Shown here: piece after piece, positions 35,374 to 44,086 of the stretch
Position numbering within the stretch: the stretch's first letter is position 1
Layout: the number at the start of each line of letters is the position of its first letter
Origin: Anaeromyxobacter oryzisoli
Lineage (GTDB): Bacteria; Myxococcota; Myxococcia; Myxococcales; Anaeromyxobacteraceae
Direction: 5' to 3'
Assembly (NCBI RefSeq): GCF_022690765.1
Contig: NZ_JALCZA010000002.1
Coordinates: 98,292 to 162,291, forward strand
Length of the DNA stretch: 64,000 nt
Notes under the pieces: model-generated
The model's database searches: none
What the model was told of the DNA's origin: nothing
What the model saw: only the letters and a program-made list of their open reading frames with translations
Program-made: the position numbers and the translations under genes

Positions 35374-36678
35374 ATGTCGAAGAAGCGAACCAACGTACCG
35401 AAAGAGAAGGCGAAGAGCCGCAGGAACAAATCGAAGGGAGCGCCGCAGAAGCGAACACAAGGGCGCTCCGCACTGGCGCCACGCAGCAAGAAGGCGACCT
35501 CGGCGCGCGCCTACGCGGCAAGCCGAGCGCGGAAGGGTCGCCCAATTGACGAATCGCGCATCGATGAAGTTCCCCCGCTTCGGCCAGTTGATTCGAGTGA
35601 CTTCGATCGCATCGTCGCTGTGTGCACCAGCAAGCGAGGGCGCGAAGCCGCGGTTCGCCTTGCAACGTGGTTCTGTGGAGGTCTGAAAGCGCTCCCGCCA
35701 TCCGACCGGCGCGGTGTGGCGTACGTGCAGATCGATGAGCCTTTGAACGACGACCTTAAGCCGTTCCAGGAGAACATCTTCTTCCCATCAGAAGCGATCG
35801 TTGCCTGCGTAACGGGGCAGCGGGCATTCGTACACAACATCTGTGTTCGCGCGAGCAAACCTGCTGGTAAAGGCATCATGGCGGCGGGTCGCTTCGCCCA
35901 TTGCCTCACCACCCTGCCCGTGTGGGCCGTCGTGACGGACGACAACTTAATCATTCCGGAAGGTGGCTACTTCCAGGAGCTCGAGCAGGGTCTCAGGGAG
36001 CGCGGATGGAAGGTCTGGGTCGTTGAACCCAACATCTACTCGATGGCCTGGGGAGTTGCGGCCGAAGAGGCGCTAGCGAAGTTGCCCCTCGCGATTCTGG
36101 AACGCAGTGTCGCTCGGCCGTCCCGTGGCCACGCGCAGTTACAGGATGCACCAGACGAACCGGCGGAAGTGCCCGCCGTCGATGCGGCGTCGCAGTGGCT
36201 CCTCATCCTACTGCGAAAGAAGTCAGGGTCGACCGACGCTGAGTGGGTCGTCGTCTTCCAGGCGGAAGAGGATGATCCGGACGAAGAGGTCGACGTGCGC
36301 GCGTGGTACTACCGCCTGTTCGAGGACGAAGAGCCGTGGATTATCGTGCCTGAAGGAATGGGGGCGGCTTCGAGGATCGAGACTGCCTTCACGCCAGACG
36401 CATTTGTCGGGATGCCGCGCATTTATCGGTTTGAGAAGGCTCCCACGACGAGGATGGGAAGTCTCTGGACCCTCACGACGCAAGAGAACCTGGTGCAAGG
36501 GCAGTTCGTCGTGGAGAGAATGGCGCTCGTGAGCGGTCGGGAGTTGAACGAGCTCGACCGCGCCCTCAACACAACGCGTGACGTGCCGGTGGCGCTTCGG
36601 ACTATCGGTACGCCACTAGAACGCTGGGTGTTCGGTAAACGGAAGACGCTGCACGTCCCGTGCAGTAGGATGGGGTAG
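35374..36678 (+). CDS. Unknown protein with a strongly basic N-terminus
   Basis: A 434-residue protein I do not recognise. Residues 1-50 are very rich in lysine and arginine (MSKKRTNVPKEKAKSRRNK), probably disordered and nucleic-acid-binding. The rest looks alpha/beta: an N-terminal domain (about 70-245) and, after a linker rich in proline and alanine, a second domain with an acidic patch (AEEDDPDEEVDVRAWYY). No catalytic motif is evident. ATG 35374 has GGGGG upstream. It is 34 bases after drmC and upstream of the DUF262 gene, so it could belong to either module. An unassigned DISARM accessory or part of the DUF262 system are both possible. Confidence 0.6.
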   Translation: MSKKRTNVPKEKAKSRRNKSKGAPQKRTQGRSALAPRSKKATSARAYAASRARKGRPIDESRIDEVPPLRPVDSSDFDRIVAVCTSKRGREAAVRLATWFCGGLKALPPSDRRGVAYVQIDEPLNDDLKPFQENIFFPSEAIVACVTGQRAFVHNICVRASKPAGKGIMAAGRFAHCLTTLPVWAVVTDDNLIIPEGGYFQELEQGLRERGWKVWVVEPNIYSMAWGVAAEEALAKLPLAILERSVARPSRGHAQLQDAPDEPAEVPAVDAASQWLLILLRKKSGSTDAEWVVVFQAEEDDPDEEVDVRAWYYRLFEDEEPWIIVPEGMGAASRIETAFTPDAFVGMPRIYRFEKAPTTRMGSLWTLTTQENLVQGQFVVERMALVSGRELNELDRALNTTRDVPVALRTIGTPLERWVFGKRKTLHVPCSRMG

Positions 36679-36767
36679 CGAATGCACTAGGCTGCTCAGC
36701 AACGCCGTGAGCCCGGGACTTGCCGCAACGCGCACCTGGAATACGCAGCGCTTGGAGGGGACACTAC

Positions 36768-38564
36768 GTGATTGGCAACACATTCAGGACGGCCGAGCCG
36801 CTGCTACACAACCTTCTCGATCGCGTTCAGCGCGGAGTTGTCCAGCTTCCCGACTTCCAACGGAAGTGGGTCTGGGACGACGCAAGGATCCAGAAGTTGC
36901 TGGCATCGGTGTCTCTTGCGAGGCCGATTGGCGCTGCGATGCTGCTCGAGGCAGGCGGCGATGAAGCTCGGTTCGCGCCGCGCCTCGTCACGGGAGCGAA
37001 ACTGTCCGGTGCACCACCGGCTCCGGAGCACCTCATCCTCGATGGCCAGCAGCGGCTCACCTCGCTGTTCCTCGCGCTGAAGTCTGACGGACCCGTCGAG
37101 ACGTTCACGGAGAAGAAGGAGCCAATTCGGCGTTACTACTACCTCGACATTCGCAAGTGCTTGGACCAGGAGGTAGACCGGGTTGACGCCATCCTGGCGC
37201 TTCCAGAGGAGCGCAAGCTTTTCTCCGATTTCAAGCGGAAGGTGGAGCTCGACGCGAGCACCGCTGAGCGCGAGTACGCGCTCGGGCTTCTCCCGGTTCG
37301 ACTCATCTACGATCAGATCGGGTTTGCCGGGTGGCGACAGGGTTACGAGAAGTTCCACAACTACGCGCCACAGAAGCTCGCCGAGTGGAGCGAGTTCGAG
37401 CGAGAGGTCTGGCTCCCCTTCCAGCAGTTCAAGCTTCCTGTGATCGAGCTGCTGAAGGGAACGCCGAAGGAAGCGGTGTGCGAGGTCTTCGAGAACGTCA
37501 ACACCGGCGGCGTCGCGCTGACCGTTTTCGAACTGATGACGGCCACCTACGCAGCGAACAACTTCAAGCTGCGCGATGACTGGGAGGCTCGCAAGAAGAG
37601 GCTCGAGGACAAGCACGAGCTGCTCGCGGACCTCAGCGAAACGGAGTTCCTCCAGGCCGTCACGCTGCTCGCCACGTGCAGGCGCAGCGCCGCGGGGAAG
37701 GGCGCCGTCGGATGCAAGCGGAAAGACATCCTGCGGCTCGGGCTTGAAGAGTACAAAGCCTGTGCGCCTGAAATCGAAGCGGGGCTACATCGGGCCGCCC
37801 GCCTCTTGATGCGAGAGAAGGTCTTCGTCACCAACAACCTCCCGTACCAGACGCAGTTCGTGCCGCTCTCGGCGATCTGTGCCCTCATCGGGGAGCGCTT
37901 CGATATCGACACCACGAAGACGAAGCTCGCGCAATGGTACTGGTGCGGCGTCTTCGGGGAGCTGTACGGCGGCGCTTCTGAGAGCCGGTTCGCTTTGGAC
38001 GTTCAGCAGGTGCCAGCGTGGCTCGAGGGCGGGCCGGAGCCTCGCACGATCTCTGACTCGAGCTTCTCGCCGGTTCGCCTCCTCACCCTACAGACGCGTC
38101 TCAGCGCCGCGTACAAGGGCCTGATGGCGCGCCTGATGGTGAGCGGCAGCCTCGACTTCATCTCGGGCGAGCCGATCCAGTTCACCACGTACATGGAGGA
38201 CTCGGTCGACATACACCACATCTTTCCGGCCGATTACTGCGAGAAGGCGAAGCTGGACCGAAAGTTCTGGAATAGCGTGATCAATAAGGGTCCGTTGACG
38301 GCGAGCACGAACCGTCGCATCGGCGGGAAGGCGCCGAGCAAGTACCTCGCCCCGGTCGACGACAAGCTCGGTGCGGCGCGGGTGAACGAGATCGTGGCGA
38401 CTCATCTGGTCGATCCGTCTCTGCTTCGGGCGGATGACTTCCATGGTCACGTCCGTTACCGTGCCGCCCGACTGCTCGATGCGATCGAGAAGGCGACCGG
38501 GAAGGCGGTGACCGGGCGGGATTCGGACGAGGTGTTCCGCGAGTTCGGTGGTGCGCTCGCGTGA
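36768..38564 (+). CDS. GmrSD-like DUF262-DUF1524 protein
   Basis: A 598-residue protein. The N-terminal DUF262 (ParB-like nucleotidase fold) has PDFQRKWVW (28-36) and the hallmark DGQQRLTSL (92-100). The C-terminal part carries an HNH-type DUF1524 signature: DIHHIFP near 480 and the downstream asparagine-rich N-K-G-P-L-T ... N-R-R-I-G-G stretch. This combination is that of type IV restriction enzymes such as GmrSD and BrxU, which use NTP and cut DNA with modified cytosines. GTG 36768 was chosen because TTGGAGGGG sits 7 bases upstream, though a longer ORF starts at 36720. Its stop overlaps the next gene (GTGA). Confidence 0.85.
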   Translation: MIGNTFRTAEPLLHNLLDRVQRGVVQLPDFQRKWVWDDARIQKLLASVSLARPIGAAMLLEAGGDEARFAPRLVTGAKLSGAPPAPEHLILDGQQRLTSLFLALKSDGPVETFTEKKEPIRRYYYLDIRKCLDQEVDRVDAILALPEERKLFSDFKRKVELDASTAEREYALGLLPVRLIYDQIGFAGWRQGYEKFHNYAPQKLAEWSEFEREVWLPFQQFKLPVIELLKGTPKEAVCEVFENVNTGGVALTVFELMTATYAANNFKLRDDWEARKKRLEDKHELLADLSETEFLQAVTLLATCRRSAAGKGAVGCKRKDILRLGLEEYKACAPEIEAGLHRAARLLMREKVFVTNNLPYQTQFVPLSAICALIGERFDIDTTKTKLAQWYWCGVFGELYGGASESRFALDVQQVPAWLEGGPEPRTISDSSFSPVRLLTLQTRLSAAYKGLMARLMVSGSLDFISGEPIQFTTYMEDSVDIHHIFPADYCEKAKLDRKFWNSVINKGPLTASTNRRIGGKAPSKYLAPVDDKLGAARVNEIVATHLVDPSLLRADDFHGHVRYRAARLLDAIEKATGKAVTGRDSDEVFREFGGALA

Positions 38565-40273
38565 CCGCCTTCCAAGGCACGGCGTTCGAGACGATCAACA
38601 ACGATACGGGATCGCTACGCACCGGGGACGTACGTCTCGAGGTGGGGCAGGCGGTCCGCATCGAAGGGGAAACGAAGACGAGGATCGTGACCTACATCGC
38701 GGGCTCGCCTGGGCGCTTCCACGCCTACTTCAAGAACCAAGGCGCCGTTCCGTTGGGGAAGGTGCGCTGGAGCGTGCTTGATCCCCAGTCCCCTGAGGGG
38801 AACGGTGAGTCCACGGCAACGGCCATCCACCAAACTGGAGAGCCCGTCCTGCCTACGGTTGACGTCCCCGCGCCGCCTGTCAAAACGATGTGGCTCCCGA
38901 ACGAAGGCCGAGTCGTTGGCGTTGACTGGAGCGGCGCCGCGGACGCACCTCGGAAGGTGTGGGTCGCAGAAATCGTGTTCGGCGCAGGCGCTCCCCGTCT
39001 CGAGGCCATCCGGCGTCCGTTCTCGGAAGGAGGCGCTGAGACCGTTTCGGCGGCGCTCGGGAAGTACCTCTCGAGCGAAACGTACGATGTCGCAGGTCTG
39101 GACTTCTGCTTCGGCCTTGAGCAGGGGCACATCTCCTCCCTTCGCTTGCCCACGGGTGGACCGGCGCTGCTCGGTCAGAGCTTGGCGAGCTGCTATCGAA
39201 CACCTGAAGAGTTTCGGGAAGCCGTCGGAGCCGAGAGGAAGCGCGTGACCGATCAGGAGCGCGCCGCGCCGTTCGCCCCTACGAACCTGCGAATGTACAA
39301 ACAGACGTACTGGGGGCTTCGGGCGATGAGCGGCACGACGGTGGCTATTCCCCCGTGGGCCTTCGCTGGAACCCGTGTGGTCGTCGAGGTGCTTCCAGCC
39401 GCTGTCGCGAAGTGGCTCGGGTGCGTGACGAGCTACAAGGGGCGGGGTGAGGAGGCGAAACGCCAGCGCAGGGACCTCGTAGCCAAGATCAAGGCATCGA
39501 CAGGGATGTCGGTGAACGACGCAGACGTGACGGAGATCGTCGATGACAAGGAGGGCGACGCCTGCGACGCGGTTCTCGCGGCGCTGGCCGCCGCTTCAGC
39601 TTGGGCCTCGGCGTTCGCGGGCGCACCATCAGTAGTGTGCGCGAGCGGCGAGGGCTGGATCTACTCGGCCATTGAGAAGCCGCGGTGGCGCGCGTTGGAA
39701 TCCAACCCGGTCCCATCGCCCGAGCTCGCCGCTTCCCATGAGGCCGGACATGCGATCGTCTTCGCGGCGTGTGGCGTGCCCATCGACTGGGTTGAGGTGA
39801 GAACGTCGCGCGTTGGCAATGCCGTGCGCCACGGCTGGACGGAAGCGAGAGAGAACGAGTGGGACCGCACCGCGCCGCATCCTCCCGCGGTGAAGGCGCT
39901 TCGTCGTGCTCTCGGGAAGGTCGGAGGTATTGCTGGCGAGTTGGTCGCTGCTGTGGCAGAACCCCAGATGTTGCTCAAGGGCGCGCAGAACGACCTGTCG
40001 CAGCTCGGAGCAGCGTTGGTGATCGCGGGCGTTCTTCCGCCCGAGGCAAGAGACACTCCGCAGCCACTGATCCTGGCTGCCGCCCAACACGCCTACCGCG
40101 TCATTGCTCGGAATCGTGCGGTGTTCGACGAAGTGCGCCGAATACTTGCGGAGAAAGGGCGCGTGACCGGAGACATCGTGGCGGTGCCACCGGAAAGAAG
40201 GTGGACCGACGCGGAAGACCAAGCGCTGCTTAAGACGCTTAGAACCATCGCCGCGGGCACTGAGGTGCGCTGA
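38561..40273 (+). CDS. DUF429 RNase H-like domain fused to FtsH/M41-type zinc peptidase domain
   Basis: A 570-residue three-part protein. The first ~75 residues are a beta-rich domain. From about 115 to 355 it shows the DUF429 pattern: VVGVDWSGAAD, DFCFGL, EVLPAAVAKWLG and DDKEGDACDAVLAAL, an RNase H-like fold. From about 385 it has the zinc peptidase motif HEAGHAI (near 392) and, downstream, GGIAGELVAAV and AQNDLSQLGAAL, which parallel the FtsH M41 third-ligand segment (ND). There is no AAA domain and no membrane segment. GTG 38561 overlaps the DUF262 stop, so the two are translated together. The function is not known; a metal peptidase coupled to a modification-dependent nuclease is unusual. 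Confidence 0.7.
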   Translation: MTAFQGTAFETINNDTGSLRTGDVRLEVGQAVRIEGETKTRIVTYIAGSPGRFHAYFKNQGAVPLGKVRWSVLDPQSPEGNGESTATAIHQTGEPVLPTVDVPAPPVKTMWLPNEGRVVGVDWSGAADAPRKVWVAEIVFGAGAPRLEAIRRPFSEGGAETVSAALGKYLSSETYDVAGLDFCFGLEQGHISSLRLPTGGPALLGQSLASCYRTPEEFREAVGAERKRVTDQERAAPFAPTNLRMYKQTYWGLRAMSGTTVAIPPWAFAGTRVVVEVLPAAVAKWLGCVTSYKGRGEEAKRQRRDLVAKIKASTGMSVNDADVTEIVDDKEGDACDAVLAALAAASAWASAFAGAPSVVCASGEGWIYSAIEKPRWRALESNPVPSPELAASHEAGHAIVFAACGVPIDWVEVRTSRVGNAVRHGWTEARENEWDRTAPHPPAVKALRRALGKVGGIAGELVAAVAEPQMLLKGAQNDLSQLGAALVIAGVLPPEARDTPQPLILAAAQHAYRVIARNRAVFDEVRRILAEKGRVTGDIVAVPPERRWTDAEDQALLKTLRTIAAGTEVR

Positions 40274-40389
40274 AGAGGACTCCCGATGCCGAACTGCCTG
40301 GTGCGGAGGCAGGTACTTATCTCTCCATTAGGACATGTGCGCGAGCGCCGTTCTTTGCAATATCGACGGACGGTGTGCCAGTCGCCCGT

Positions 40390-41931
40390 CTACATGTAGT
40401 AGCGATAGAACGGTTTCGGGACGACGTCCTTCGGCAGCTCCGAGAGGATCAGACCGACTGTACGTGCGAATCCGAGGGTGATCGGCTCCGAGCGGCCGAA
40501 TACGGCCGAGTTCCAGTTCATCTTCGTCAGGGCAAGCACTTCGGAGAGAACCTCAGTTACGGCGCCCGACCCGACGTGCTGCGCGATGTACAGAGGCCGA
40601 GGAATACGAAGGCCTGGGTAGACGCGCAAGAACGGCACATATCCGCGCGTGTAGAGCAGGTAGCGCTTCGTGGCGATCTCGATCAGCGTTCCGCGCAGAG
40701 GTGGCTCGGCCCCCGCCCTCATGAACCGTATCGATGTGCGACCCACCGAGAGGAAGTCGTGGAACGGCGTCGTGCTCGGGATCGCCTCCCGGAAGCCTTC
40801 CAACTCGTCGGGCGCGATCATCGACGACTTGTGGACGACGACGCGGGCGGGCGGCTGACGCAGGTGCTCCGTGTACAGCGCGATGACGTTCTCGAGGAGC
40901 TTCCGCGCGCTCGCGCGAGGAAGACGAGGCGCTCCCTGCCTGCGAGGATCCCACTCGAAGGTCTCCCCCAGGAGCACGACCCCCTCGCCTCGATCGGAGA
41001 ACGCCTGCGCCATGCTCGTCTGGAGCATGCCCGGCTCGCGGATCGGCCGGAAGAAGCTCACGCCGACGTAGCAGGTGTTCTTCGCGAGTCCCGTGACGCG
41101 CCAGGGGATGCCCCGCGCCTTGTAGTAGAGCGCGGTGCAGAAATTCCAGGCTCTCGTGGCGTCGTCCTCCACATCGTCGGACCCAGCGAAGGTCTTGGGC
41201 CACGACAGCTGCGTGCACAGGCCGGCCCGCATCCCCTCCGCCTTGATTGCCCTGTGGAGCGTACGCGAGATCGACTCGTCCTCGGCGCGCGGTTCGTCCA
41301 TGAACGAGAGCGCGAGCTGGGGTTTCGGCTTCGGGGGCCGCTTGGATGGATTCCTTCCACCGCCTGCGAGTGCGCGCATCGCGGTCGTCAGCGCGATGAG
41401 GACGACGTCGGGCGGACTCTCCTTCGCCGCCAGCACCCTGAGCCGCTCCCCAATGATCCGGCTGATCGCTTCGACCGCGAGATCGCGAGTCCCGGCGCCT
41501 TCGCACAGCTTCACCTCGGCAGGCGTGAGGCACTCGATCAGCTGCTTCGGGACCTCGAGCTTGCAACCGAACCCTTGCGGGCCCTCCATCCCCGGAAAGG
41601 AAGGAAAAAGGACCACGTCGGCTTCCTGCTTCTCCGTCGGATCCACCCTTCGCCGGCACCGGTCGAGCCACTGTTGCGCCTCCGAAATGGTCTCGCCGGT
41701 GCCGATGATGCCGACACGGATCTGCAGCAAGGGCTCGCCGTCCTCCACTCCCCAAGGCCCAAACAGGGAGAGGCCCGTCTTTGGATCGGGGGACGTTCCG
41801 CCGCGGGCGAACAACAGATTCGGTTCGGGCAGGTGCCACGACTTCAGGGCCGACGGCTGCGCCTGGAGGCGCGCTGCGAGATCCTGCCCGTCCTCGCGGA
41901 ACCTACGCGGCCTCATCGGTCTCGTCGTCAT
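40390..41931 (-). CDS. Short prokaryotic Argonaute (MID-PIWI), catalytically inactive, SPARTA type
   Basis: A 513-residue short Argonaute without N or PAZ domains. The C-terminal half has PIWI features: CYVGVSFFRP near 288, VVVHKSSM near 365, and the terminal FYRYYM. Where slicing Argonautes have a catalytic aspartate (G-x-D-x-S) this one has VGVS, and HKSS replaces HRDG, so it should bind guide and target but not cut. It overlaps the TIR-APAZ gene by 29 bases (or 14 if the second ATG at 41916 is used). In SPARTA, guide-target binding activates the partner's NADase. It converges with the DUF429 gene. Confidence 0.9.
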   Translation of the reverse strand: MTTRPMRPRRFREDGQDLAARLQAQPSALKSWHLPEPNLLFARGGTSPDPKTGLSLFGPWGVEDGEPLLQIRVGIIGTGETISEAQQWLDRCRRRVDPTEKQEADVVLFPSFPGMEGPQGFGCKLEVPKQLIECLTPAEVKLCEGAGTRDLAVEAISRIIGERLRVLAAKESPPDVVLIALTTAMRALAGGGRNPSKRPPKPKPQLALSFMDEPRAEDESISRTLHRAIKAEGMRAGLCTQLSWPKTFAGSDDVEDDATRAWNFCTALYYKARGIPWRVTGLAKNTCYVGVSFFRPIREPGMLQTSMAQAFSDRGEGVVLLGETFEWDPRRQGAPRLPRASARKLLENVIALYTEHLRQPPARVVVHKSSMIAPDELEGFREAIPSTTPFHDFLSVGRTSIRFMRAGAEPPLRGTLIEIATKRYLLYTRGYVPFLRVYPGLRIPRPLYIAQHVGSGAVTEVLSEVLALTKMNWNSAVFGRSEPITLGFARTVGLILSELPKDVVPKPFYRYYM

Positions 41932-43348
41932 CCGGGCCGCCCTCGTCCGCGTCGTCCACGTACCCGAAGACCACTTCCTCGGGTACCTCGAGCTCCTGCT
42001 CCGCCGTCGTGAACTTCAGCAGGGCCTTGATGGCGACCTGGTCATCCGCAACGCCCACCCCCATCCCGACGGTCGCGGGGAGGCGCCCGATGACGATCGG
42101 CTTGTCGCCGCACGGGATGTGCCCGGTGCGGCGACCGTTCGTCAGCACGTCTGACCACATGAGCACGTGCCGCACGATCGCCCCGTTCCGCTCCTTTCCG
42201 CCCCACTGCATCGCGAGGGGGCCGATGTCCTGCTTGCGCACGGAATTGCGCCCGTCCGTCGTGAATACCCAGCACGGTTCCACCGCCAGGAAGAGGCGGT
42301 TGCCCAGCGTCTCGAACGAGAGCCGCGCGCCCTGGTGGACCCAGTGCCCGCCCTTTTCGGCATCGGGCGCCCGGACCACGGTGCGCTTCGTGCCCGCGCC
42401 CCACTTCAGGCGCACCGACCGGCCCGGCTTGCGCGGGCGGAAGTAGAACCGCTTCGCGTCGGGGTCGAACGCGATGCCCCGGCTCCCCAGGTGAGCCTTC
42501 AACGACAGGTTCAGGAGCTCGATCACCCATCGCCAGCGGTCGGGGTCCGTGCGCCAGTCGGTCACGGCGCTGCGCTTCCACTCGTTGCGAGTGAGCCACG
42601 GCTTGAACGCGTTGTCCGGCCTCGACAGGTCGGCGAACGTGTAGATCTGGTTCTCCCGGAGGATGAAGGGAGGCAGTGCGTTGCCCCGCGGGAGATCCGT
42701 CTTCGCCTTGAGTGACGTCGCAGCGGACCAGACCACCTTCGGCATGTCGCAGACGGGCAACAGGTTGCTGATCAGCGTCTCCTGAATGCCGTCCGGCTCC
42801 TGCCGCTCGGCCGCGAACGTCGCGAGCACCGGCGCAGGCTGAGCGGCATTGCCGACGGCGCCGCGGCCGCTTCCGCGGGCGGCGCCGCGCGGTGGCGCTT
42901 CCCCTCGGACCTTCGCGAGAAGGCGCGCGAAGCCGCGCGAGAAGGTCTTGTCGTCCCGGAAATCGATGTAGTTGAACGGGCGGAGGATCGGCGGGATCTC
43001 GATCCGCCCGCCGCTCGCCCTGTCGATGTCCCGTCGGAGCAGGGGGACCAGGCGTCCCAGCCTGTTAACCGGGTCCGCGGAGAGGATCGAGGTCCACTCG
43101 AGCCCGCACCAGTCGGACCTGAGCATCTCCGGGGAGAGCACGAGTGCGACGAGCCGGCTCGTGCGAAGGCCCTCGTCGATCTTCAACAGGATGTTGGCGC
43201 CGGGCTCGATGTCCCACTCATCGAAGAAGACCGTGAGCTTCCGCCCAGCCCAGTCCTCTTGCTCGATGCGACCGCCGAGCGCGCGAGTCCAATCCTTGTC
43301 TGCTCCGTTGTGACAGAGAAACAAGTCCTTGGTCAGTGGTGTCATCAC
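41903..43348 (-). CDS. TIR-APAZ effector of a SPARTA system
   Basis: A 481-residue protein with an N-terminal TIR domain: DLFLCHNGADKDW (8-20), FFDEWDIEPG, and the catalytic W80-x3-E84 helix (SDWCGLEW). The C-terminal half (about 200-460) corresponds to the APAZ region that binds short Argonautes. It ends in a highly acidic tail (DDADEGGPDDDETDEAA); in characterised SPARTA complexes such a tail occupies the nucleic-acid groove and keeps the resting complex off. On target recognition the TIR domains assemble and hydrolyse NAD, killing or arresting the cell. GTG 43348 and ATG 43345 are alternative starts. It is first in the operon, with Argonaute downstream. Confidence 0.9.
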   Translation of the reverse strand: MMTPLTKDLFLCHNGADKDWTRALGGRIEQEDWAGRKLTVFFDEWDIEPGANILLKIDEGLRTSRLVALVLSPEMLRSDWCGLEWTSILSADPVNRLGRLVPLLRRDIDRASGGRIEIPPILRPFNYIDFRDDKTFSRGFARLLAKVRGEAPPRGAARGSGRGAVGNAAQPAPVLATFAAERQEPDGIQETLISNLLPVCDMPKVVWSAATSLKAKTDLPRGNALPPFILRENQIYTFADLSRPDNAFKPWLTRNEWKRSAVTDWRTDPDRWRWVIELLNLSLKAHLGSRGIAFDPDAKRFYFRPRKPGRSVRLKWGAGTKRTVVRAPDAEKGGHWVHQGARLSFETLGNRLFLAVEPCWVFTTDGRNSVRKQDIGPLAMQWGGKERNGAIVRHVLMWSDVLTNGRRTGHIPCGDKPIVIGRLPATVGMGVGVADDQVAIKALLKFTTAEQELEVPEEVVFGYVDDADEGGPDDDETDEAA

Positions 43349-43580
43349 GGCTCGACGGCGTCAGCTGGCCAGAGCGCGGAGTCCTCATAACGCAGCATGC
43401 GGAGTGCTCCGCGACGCGTCCGTCACCGCAGACGAGGAGTTCGCGATCCCTTGAGGCAGACGCCTCGACCTCCCTTTGAGGACGGGAGCTTAGCCCTCCA
43501 GTCCGACATCCAGCGTCGGGCCGCGAAGCGTGAGGCCGCGGCCGAGGGCCAGTGCACGGACAAGCAGCGCAATAGATGCT

Positions 43581-43595
43581 AACAGGCATCCTGTT
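43581..43595. promoter_or_regulatory. Possible operator: perfect 6-bp inverted repeat overlapping the -35 box
   Basis: AACAGG-CAT-CCTGTT, a perfect inverted repeat whose right arm overlaps the TTGACA box of the excisionase promoter. It is a natural place for a repressor or for Xis/Int control. No identical second copy was seen nearby, though a half site AACAGG recurs at 43688-43693. Confidence 0.35.
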
Positions 43596-43622
43596 GACAT
43601 GCACCTCATGCCGCGCCATCAT
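43594..43622 (+). promoter_or_regulatory. Promoter for the excisionase-integrase operon
   Basis: A perfect TTGACA (43594-43599), 17 bases, then CATCAT (43617-43622, 4 of 6 matches to the -10 consensus), 36 bases before the excisionase ATG. The remaining ~240 bases between the SPARTA operon and this promoter (43349-43580) hold no gene I can support; they should include the SPARTA promoter on the other strand, but no convincing boxes were identified. Confidence 0.45.
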
Positions 43623-43657
43623 CGCATGTGCGCCAGGCACCCACATCGAGCAACGCC

Positions 43658-44083
43658 ATGAATACCTACGGAACGTCTGAGCACCTAACAGGAACGCCGA
43701 CGTACTCGGAGCGTCGAGTCGGGCGGAATGATCGTCGTACCGGCGGCACTCCGCCGCAGGCCCGACGGGAGCCGGGCATCGCCGCGGTGGACACGACCGA
43801 GAACAGCAACGCGGGACGCCAGGCGAAGGCACGTCCGCCGCTGAGCGATGATCGAAGCTGGGGCGTCCAGGAGGTCGCGTACTTCCTGAACGTGAGCGAG
43901 TCCACCATACGGAACCTTGAGCGCGATGGTGAGCTGCCCGCTCTTCCGCGCATCGGCACGCGGATCATCTTCGATCCGAAGGTCGTTCGGGCCTTCCGCG
44001 ATGGGTGGCGCCCGCCGCCGCGCGGTCGCGCGCCAGGGCGACCTGATATCTCAATTCGGTCAGACCCGCGCGTTCAGAGGTGA
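43658..44083 (+). CDS. Excisionase-like helix-turn-helix protein
   Basis: A 141-residue protein with an MerR/excisionase-type winged helix near its middle: WGVQEVAYFLNVSESTIRNL, followed by the wing PRIGTRIIFDPKVVRAF. The first ~70 residues are low-complexity and probably disordered. A GTG at 43628 would add ten residues. The stop is 3 bases before the integrase ATG, the usual xis-int arrangement. It probably directs excision of the element and may control its own promoter through the adjacent inverted repeat. Confidence 0.75.
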   Translation: MNTYGTSEHLTGTPTYSERRVGRNDRRTGGTPPQARREPGIAAVDTTENSNAGRQAKARPPLSDDRSWGVQEVAYFLNVSESTIRNLERDGELPALPRIGTRIIFDPKVVRAFRDGWRPPPRGRAPGRPDISIRSDPRVQR

Positions 44084-44086
44084 CGC

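Noticed and set aside
12008..40273. BREX or Dnd/Dpd system
   Set aside because: No pglZ, brxC, dndBCDE or TGT-like dpdA gene is present; drmA, drmB and drmC identify DISARM.
40390..41931. Slicing (catalytically active) Argonaute
   Set aside because: The aspartates of the DEDX tetrad are replaced (VGVS, HKSS), and the gene is coupled to TIR-APAZ, as in non-cutting SPARTA systems.
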